Shown here piece by piece: positions 56,421 to 64,000 of a stretch of DNA of 64,000 nt. Both the position numbers and the translations under genes were made by a program. This DNA is from Rosellinia necatrix (Eukaryota > Ascomycota > Sordariomycetes > Xylariales > Xylariaceae), in contig JAGYVD010000003.1 in assembly GCA_021209875.1 (NCBI GenBank), positions 5,022,001-5,086,000 of the forward strand, read 5' to 3'. The notes beneath the pieces are model-generated. The model saw only the letters and a program-made list of their open reading frames with translations, searched no databases and was not told the origin of the DNA. Each line of letters opens with the position of its first letter. Positions within the stretch are counted from its first letter, which is position 1.

Positions 56421-58670
56421 GTGTATGTCGGCGTTGTGGCCCCCGATAAAAATGTCAGATAGCCTTGGATCTTCGTTAGCAGCCACCTACTAACGTGCGC
56501 CATTTAGCTGAGGACCATGATGTCATCGAGCACAGAACATCGGTTCGGATTGGTAATTGGGGTCAGGCGAAATGAAAATATCTGAGTTAGGCATGCGGCG
56601 GTTTAGCAAGGACCGTTAGATTTTGTTAAAGGATTTGTAGTTTTGCTCGTGATCGGTCGCTGATGGATAAGAGCTGATATGATATTTACTTGGCGCCGAG
56701 TGATGCTCTGTTCTGTTCTGACGGTCAGGGATAGAAAAAGGAAATTCGGACCTATCAAGAAGTATCTACAAAACAGCTATGTGGTCATGTTGATGGTGAC
56801 AGTGCCGTGCGACTGGGGGAGAACCCAATGCTCGGTATCTGGAGCACAGAGGATGAGGCACTAGAAGATTCTTTCAGGTGCAGATCACAAAACCACCCTA
56901 GGGTTGGTTTCTTTGGTAAGACTCGTCATCGGGGTGAAATCACAGCTGCGCCAAGTGTTGCCTTTCCAGTCACTTTCCAATTGAATGATACCTGCCTATA
57001 TCTAATGTCTATTTCACACGTGCGCATGGAAGGCATGAGTCAACCGGGCTGAACCGTGCTTCTAATCTCTGCACTTCCGCCGTACATCGTATTTCGTATT
57101 CCTCGCTCACTCACCGATGGCAATTTATTTCGTTGGTGGGAGGCACTGAGATGCTGAGGCCAATCCCCAGCAATCTTGGGTAGGTAGGTCGATGCGAAGC
57201 ACGGTGCACTAAAGTGGTTAATGCTATACACATAATGCGTTACAACATACTGTGGTGTATTAGATAGAGAGAAGGGAGAACTGGGTAGTGGAGAGGCATT
57301 GCACTAGGAGCATACTAAGAGCATTATTGCTTTGTTTGGCCTCTCGCCCGCCAAAACTGATATGACAGAAAAGAATTACCCAGTTGGATGGTTAGACAGA
57401 TCTTGTAAAAAGGTCGATACGGCGTATTCATATAGAATTATGCCCAGTTAGGAAATACCAAGTCCAGATACAAAGTATGGGCTTACAGGACACACTAAAG
57501 GCACTAAAGGCAGGAGAAGGCTAGGGTAGCAGTCTCCCTAAGCCACCTACGGTAGGGCCGCCTACCAGATATGACTACCTACCTCAGGACCGCATTGTCT
57601 TACCTCACACTTAGCCTCCATGGACGGCTGTGATGAGATCCGATGTCATTCATTGCCGCCAACCAGCAAAATGCTGATACGATGCAGTCTATCATGTAGA
57701 TGATCTGAAGGGTGGGTAGCAACAGCCCAATACCACGACGCCTTCACTGCAGCACATTGACCTCCAGCCTCAATGCCATAGGCCCATAGGTGGTCGCGGG
57801 GTGCTGGCGGGATTGCGGACTCTTCAAGTGCCCGCTACGGGGTGCAATTCCAATTCTAATTCGAGAAGCCAAGACCCCCAACCGACCCCAGGCACGCCAC
57901 ATTGACTTGAACCAACGCAGCTTAATTAAAGGAACAGGCGCGCAGGCCACCGCACCCGGCATAGGCAGACCGCAGGCCATGATTAGCGACGAATTATTGT
58001 TTCTATAACAACAACAACAACCCACGCGTGAATGCATCTGTCTCCTGAGAAGGCGAACCCCAAGTTGTCATTCATATCATCCATGCCATCCATTCCATCC
58101 AAGTCATCCATATCATCCTTCTGGTCCTTCTGGTCCTTGCCATCCAAGTCATCCTCTTTCACGGATGCCTATTCGCGATAAAATAAAATCAAAAAGTGAA
58201 CAACGAACAAGAGATTGTGGATAGTAGTGAATAGCTAATCACTTCTTCCGCTGACGACCACCCCCCAGGCAGCTACATTAAGTACATACTAGTTGCGCCT
58301 CGACCTTTCCGTCTGATCTTAGATGCTACCTAGGCATCCAGATTAAGTACCCCTTGTTTCGCATCCATACCCTTTTGAGCCTCACCTTCCTTGCGGGAAT
58401 CCTTCGCGCTCGGGAGCCATACAAGGGCACCATCCATACAAGACTCACAACCACCATAAGATAAAGAGATTGATCAACTCTTCAACTCCGGCTTCCCTTC
58501 ACTCACATTCTGGATGTGCTGATTGTCAAATCTGACACGACTTCCTCAGGCAAGCAAGCCTAGCCTTATTCAAATCTTCCAACCTTTCAGCCTTTCAGCC
58601 TTCCAACCTCTCAACATTTCAACCTCCCAACTAGGTCGCCCAGGCCTCGCCTGATTTCGTCCATCTCAGC
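56421..58670. other. Intergenic between ZWF1 and the ABC transporter (2.25 kb)
   Basis: No gene is supported. It contains the ZWF1 3' flank, GGTAGG words, a CAA repeat (58008-58020), an array of ATCC-type units (58064-58160) and, at 58565-58635, short repeats of CTTTCAGCC/CCAACCTC in a pyrimidine-rich leader directly before the transporter ATG. Confidence 0.5.
58064..58160. repeat. Imperfect CATCCATATCATCC / TTCTGGTCC repeat array
   Basis: Irregular tandem units built on ATCC (CATCCATGCCATCCATTCC and so on), followed by two TTCTGGTCC copies and a return of CCATCCAAGTCATCC. It lies about 510 bp upstream of the ABC transporter start. Confidence 0.75.
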
Positions 58671-61600
58671 ATGGGGGCGGAGCCTCCCGGGCCAATGCTG
58701 TCAGGCCCTGATGGCATAATGGAAAAACAGCCAGCTGCTTCGGCCGCTATCGACACATCAACTAAGGAAGAGCAAGCTGAGCAGGACGCCAAGCTACGCC
58801 CCGAGAGGGAAGCTGTTTTCAAGGATTACATTGTCAGCAATTCTATCGTCCCCGGCCCCTGAGTTCTTACTGACTGCGAAATAGAGAGTTTTCGGATATG
58901 CTCGCGGATGGGATCTCCCTCTCTTCGCTGTTGCTGGGGTGGCGGCAGCAGGCGCAGGAGTCGTACGTTTGAATCCTACAAACTCATCATGTCTCGGATA
59001 AGGCTAACGCTACCCATAAAGACCCTCCCGCTAGTCAACATCATATTCGGTAGGCAATGTCCAGTTTGATACTACTGCCCAGTCATATGTTAACCGGCCA
59101 TATAGGCAGGCTAGTTAACCAATTCAACGGTTACTTCCTTGATCCCCCTACGCTCTCTGAAGGCCAGTTTCGCGCCTCTCTTGATAGAAATGCGTAGGTC
59201 TTGCCCCCTAGCCGATGGCCCCCTCCTCGCTGACAATAGTTGAAGATTATATTTATTTCTGCTCTTCTTGGGTCGGTTTATTCTGGCTTATCTCAATAAG
59301 GTATGGCTTTGCACTACGTACTGTGATAGAAATCCGCTTACACATTTAGTTCGCGTATCGCATGATAGGCATTCGAATGTCGGCCGCTATCAGACTCGAT
59401 TATATGCGTTGCTTGTTCGGTCAGACCATTCATGTTCTTGATTCGATGCCACCCGGCGCAGCGGCTGGAACTATCACAACAACTGCCAACACCTTGCAGT
59501 TAGGTATCTCGGAGAAACTAGGCACTCTGATCGAGTACACGGCTACCATCGTGGCTGCAATCGTTATTGCCTTCACATACAGCTGGTCCCAGGCTCTAGT
59601 TACTAGTTCCGTTCTCATATTCATCAGTTTAGTCTTAGGCATAGTGCTTCCATTCGTTCTCGCAGGGACCTCGCGGTTGAACAAAGCAGAGACGAAATCC
59701 TCCGCTATAGCTAGCGAGACCTTTTCCTCTATCCGAATGGTTACTGCCTGTGGGGCTGAGGGGCGAATGGCCAAACGCTTCGCCGTCTGGGTTGCGGCTA
59801 GCAAGAGACATGGTCAGAAAACGGCGCCATTTCTCGCCATCCAGTTCGGTCTCATCTTTTTCTCCATCTTTGCAACGTTCGGCCTTTCTTTCTGGTTTGG
59901 CACTAAGTCCTTCAGCGAGGGGCGCACTGGTGATGTTGGTACGATCACAGTCGTCCTCTTTTCGGTTTTCCTGCTAGTCTTTTCTCTGGAACGAATCTCA
60001 ACACCACTCATCGCTATCGGAAAGGCTACAGTAGCTGCATGCGAGTTTTTCGTCGTTATCGATGCACCCCGGCCTGAACCCGGAAATCTGAGAGACCCTG
60101 AAGTCTCCGCAACCAACGATATCGTCTTCAAAGACGTCGATTTTGCCTATCCTAGCCGGCCGCATGTAAAAGTTTTGGACCAGCTCAACCTCACTATCGA
60201 AGCGGGAAAGCTTACGGCCATTGTTGGCCCGTCGGGCTCGGGAAAGAGTACAATTATTGGGTTGATTGAGCGCTGGTATACCCTCAACGACCAGCATTTT
60301 ATCGCGAAGGCAATTGATAAGGAACAAAAAAAGAAGGACGAGAAGAAGAAGGCGAAGAAGGAGAAGAAAAAGACGAAGTCAAACTCGGACGACTCGGATA
60401 ATGAAGAGCCCCCTGTTGAGCCGGAAAATACGGGCCCCATTATCGAGCTGAAGGGTTCCGTCTCGACTTGCGACCACGACCTCACCAAACTCAACCTAAA
60501 ATGGTGGCGGTCCCAAATAGGGATTGTACAACAGGAGCCTTTTCTCTTCAACGACACAATCTACAACAACGTCGCCTATGGACTAATAGGCTCTGATATG
60601 CAGAACGAAACAGAGGAGCGGAAGAAAGAACTGATCAAGGAAGCTTGCAAAGAAGCATTCGCCGATGAGTTCATCGACCGACTCCCTGACGGTTACGAAA
60701 CTCTTGTTGGCGATAACGGCACGAAGCTCTCGGGTGGCCAGCGTCAGCGGATTTGTATCGCTCGGGCTATTATCAAGCGACCTAAAATTCTTATACTAGA
60801 CGAGGCAACCTCGGCAATTGATGTGCGAGGAGAGCGAATCGTTCAAGCCGCGCTTGATCGGGTCTCTCAAGGTCGGACCACAATCACTATCGCCCATCGT
60901 CTATCGACAATCAAGAAAGCCGACACAATCGTGGTGCTCAAGAAAGGCCAAGTCGTTGAGAAGGGAACACACGAGTCTCTCCTCCAGGATGAGACGGGTG
61001 TATACTACGGCCTTGTTCATGCACAGCAGCTCTCGCTTGGTGAACCTTCCGATGCTAGCGATTCAGAAGGGCTGGAGGAGGAAGATATCGTAGCTATTCT
61101 CAGCCGCGAGAAAAGCGCAGCCAGGTCGGACATCGGAGACACGCCAGCGGCGGAGGGCTGGAAGAACCGGGGCTTGTTTGGTAGCTTTGGCAAGCTCTTA
61201 TACGAGCAGCGGAGCAGCTTTCCTGCATATGCCATTATTATCGTCGCAGCGGCTGCCGCAGGCTGTAAGCCCCCCCTCTCCTCTCCTCTCTTGCTCAGAT
61301 ATCGATAAACTAACAGACAATAGCTGGTGCGCCCCTACAAGCATGGCTATTCGCGAAGATCATTATCGTCTTTCAATACGCAGTCGACCCTGCCAAGTTC
61401 ACTTCAGAGTATGTATATCACATTACCTAGCATTCTCTAGGTCCTTCTATAGACACTTTATTAATTGACTATCTTCCAGGGCTAATTTCTGGTCTTTGAT
61501 CTGGGTTATTCTGGGTATTGGTGTTGGTATCGGTTATTTTGTCCTCACCTTATTTGCTACTCGTCTTGCCCATGTAAGTAACCCCATGTTTTGATGATTA

Positions 61601-63180
61601 TGCAAACAAGCTTACAAGATACTGCGCAGCACGTATCCTCAACATATCGGCAGCAATACTTTGAGGGCATGCTATATCAAAAGACCGCCTTCTTTGACGA
61701 GCAGGAGAACTCATCGGGAACCCTCACCGCCAGGATTGGTGGCGACCCGAAGCAGCTAGAAGAACTGCTCGGTGTGAATATGGCATTGGTATACACGTCG
61801 TGCGTAATATCCTATTCCTAATACGAGCTCCTCTATAATTACTAATCATATATGCTTAGGTTTTTCACCTTAATTGGTGCCCTCGCTATCGCCTATGCCT
61901 TTGGTTGGAAGCTGGCCCTCGTGGCCACAACCGTTACAGCCCCGATCGGTCTCGTCGCTGGATACTTTCGCTTCAAATACGAGCTCGAGTTCGAGAAAAT
62001 GAACAACGCCGTGTTCGCCGAGTCTTCTAAGTTTGCCGCCGAAGCGATCGGCGCTTTCCGGACTGTCTCGTCTCTCATTCTCGAAGACACTATCACCGAC
62101 CGCTATGACGCTCTGTTAAACGGCCACGTGGGCACGGCTTTCCGGAAGGCGACTTGGAGAAGCCTGGTTTTTGCTCTCTCCGATAGCGTCAACCTTGCAG
62201 TTCAGGCTCTGATCTTCTGGTATGGCGGAACCTTGCTGGCCTCCCGCGAATACGGCATCCTCAATTTCTTCGTTTGCTACATCGCAGTCATTCAGGGGGC
62301 TGAAGGCGCTGGCCAGGGTTTCAGTTTTGGACCCAATGCGGCGCAAGCCACGGCTGCGGCTAACCGCATTCTGAGTATCCGCGATTCCCGCGATAAAAGC
62401 GCCAGCTCAAACACGGCGGAGATTCCTGATGCAGATGGTGGCGTCAAGGTCGAGTTGAAGGACGTGCACTTCAGATATCCTACGCGAAATACCTCGGTGT
62501 TCAAAGGGATAAACATCACGATTGAGAAGGGCCAATTTGCTGCGCTTGTGGGCGCTTCTGGCTGTGGCAAAACCAGCATCATCTCCCTGCTCGAGCGTTT
62601 TTACGATATACACCGTGGTCAAATCCTCGCCAACGGAACCGATATCTCGTCTCTTGATGTTTACCAATACCGCAAGAAGCTATCGCTAGTAGCGCAGGAG
62701 GCGACGCTTTTCCAGGGGACTTTGCGTGAAAATATTCTCCTCGGTGTCGACCTGGATTCGATCTCGGAGGAGCAGTTACATGCTGTATGCCGCGACGCCA
62801 ATATCCATGACTTTATTGTGTCGCTGCCCGACGGTTATAACACCGAGATTGGTAGTCGCGGTGTGTCCCTATCTGGTGGCCAGAAACAACGTATCGCTAT
62901 TGCGCGTGCGCTGATTCGACAGCCGAATGTCCTACTGCTCGACGAAGCGACAAGCTCTCTTGACTCGGAGAGTGAAAAGCTCGTGCAAGCAGCATTCGAG
63001 CGTGCAGCGAGCGGCCGGACCATGATAGTTGTTGCCCATCGCCTTGCTACCGTGCAAAACGCCGACGCCATCTTCGTCCTTGGCGAGGGTAAAGTTCTCG
63101 AGCAGGGCTCACATGCCGAACTCTTGAAGAAGAGGGGCGTGTACTGGAATATGTGCCAGAGTCAAGCCCTTGACAGGTGA
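58671..63180 (+). CDS. Full-size ABCB (MDR/P-glycoprotein-type) ABC transporter, 1331 aa
   Basis: Ten exons: 58671-58832, 58885-58962, 59022-59049, 59106-59193, 59246-59300, 59350-61264, 61324-61408, 61480-61573, 61630-61799 and 61860-63180; all phases agree and the total is exactly 1332 codons. Order TMD1-NBD1-TMD2-NBD2. NBD1: Walker A GPSGSGKST (430-438), LSGGQRQRI (from 597), Walker B with D621-E622, and the H-loop IAHRLST. NBD2: Walker A GASGCGKTS (from 1123), LSGGQKQRI (from 1229), Walker B with D1253-E1254, and VAHRLAT. NBD1 carries a Lys/Glu-rich insertion of about 50 residues (about 460-510) between Walker A and the Q-loop. By family: a plasma-membrane or vacuolar exporter of hydrophobic compounds or farnesylated peptide. 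No biosynthetic cluster is adjacent, so the substrate is open. Donor GTCAGC of intron 1 and GTGCGT of intron 9 are weaker but are the only ones that keep frame. Confidence 0.95.
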
Positions 63181-64000
63181 TGCGCTCTTCTTGCGCCGTC
63201 TAATTATTTGTTCGCGTCGTCCTCTATGGGCTCAGGCGATTGGGCTCGTGTTGACCTGTGGAAGGGCGTCAAAAAAAGAAAAACAAGATACCCGACTGCG
63301 TCATCTCAACTATCTTGGTTATATGTAACGATTAGATTTCCAATTCAACCTATATTTAGAATAATCCCCGCCTCATTTCAAAGGTAAAACTGAACGGCAA
63401 AAAAGGAAAATTAAATCCAGCTATTTTTTTTAATAATAAAACTTTGACATTCATGGCCCCCCATACTACACTACTTGAGTGAGAAATGTTATCTTGTCGA
63501 TTGGTATTTCCCAGGTATATAAGATATCCAGCGACCCAACTGAATTATATCGCGTATTGAGTCGGTATATCAAGCCATTAGCGCTCCCACAAGCCCTCGT
63601 CACCCTGGTCCCATCGTCCCACTATCCTCCCATTTCGGAGCTTCGCATGTCTAGGCCAGGCATATGCAAGTCAAAACGCCATTCCAGTTCCACCAATAAG
63701 AATACTCAACATGATCGTATGTAGTCAAAGCACCGTGTTGGTGTATTGTTTAGAGTAGGGAACTCTGACCAAATACGTAAGCCCTGAGTTATCCTCCGAG
63801 CTATAAGGGTTTAGATACGGACCAGAAGAATGTAAAACCATTACTATAGTAAATGTAGATCGTCGCCTGTCTGCTGGGCTAGTAGCTTTGTTCCCTCTAC
63901 AGATTATCTAGTGTTCGTCCGTGGGTATAAATTGTGCTGGTTACAGGCAGCTGAGAACGCCATCATGCCGTCTCTTAGGGCCCAGTTTCTACGTTTCGCC
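63181..64000. other. 3' flank of the ABC transporter to the window end
   Basis: Nothing is supported beyond the transporter 3' untranslated region. AT-rich tracts at 63400-63445 (TTTTTTTTAATAATAAAA) could hold the polyadenylation signal. Remaining frames are short and unrecognised. Confidence 0.5.

Overview
This window is nuclear DNA from a filamentous ascomycete (Pezizomycotina). The evidence is consistent: genes split by short introns of about 50-170 bp with GTA(A/C/T)GT-like donors and pyrimidine-AG acceptors, roughly balanced base composition, and recognisable fungal families (Vma21, Pxr1, Fun30, a Bem3-like RhoGAP, a DUF2406 protein, a class III/V-type GH18 chitinase). Many families look most like Sordariomycete versions, but the order cannot be fixed without a search. 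No prokaryotic, viral or CRISPR-like feature was seen.

Layout. 1-155 is the tail of a probable GPI-anchored protein. 916-3702 (+) is a 928-aa putative amidoligase. 6425-7695 (-) is a secreted GH18 chitinase. 11639-12561 (-) is a bZIP transcription factor, with a possible decayed gene behind it (12837-13860). 15260-20338 (-) is a large PX/PH/RhoGAP protein. About 6 kb with no gene follows. 26287-27418 (-) is a nitronate monooxygenase-like protein and 28391-28981 (-) a Pro/Arg/Tyr-rich protein. From 31.1 to 44.8 kb the genes are closely packed: PXR1 (-), a coiled-coil protein (+), FUN30 (-), PRPP synthetase (-), VMA21 (+) and a DUF2406 protein (-). After a 6.4 kb gene-poor zone come RPL33 (-, seven exons with a 10-nt microexon), glucose-6-phosphate dehydrogenase (+, six exons) and a full-length ABCB multidrug transporter (+, ten exons).

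How the genes relate. Most are housekeeping: ribosome (RPL33, PXR1), nucleotide and NADPH supply (PRS, ZWF1; ZWF1 feeds the pentose phosphate pathway whose ribose-5-phosphate is the substrate of PRS), chromatin (FUN30), V-ATPase assembly (VMA21) and polarity (BEM3-like). Accessory functions (amidoligase, chitinase, NMO-like, ABC pump) are scattered; there is no biosynthetic core enzyme and so no case for a secondary-metabolite cluster.

The oddest signals are: (i) four single-base reading-frame excesses in three otherwise intact genes, three of them in runs of exactly six identical bases; (ii) an NMO-like protein that appears to lack the FMN phosphate-binding segment; (iii) five perfect-period decapeptide repeats carrying ten TQ sites in FUN30; (iv) a 10-nt exon in RPL33. 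Exon boundaries were derived by hand from splice signals, phase and family conservation. Intergenic DNA is rich in microsatellites and in a dispersed TACCTACC/GGTAGGTA word.
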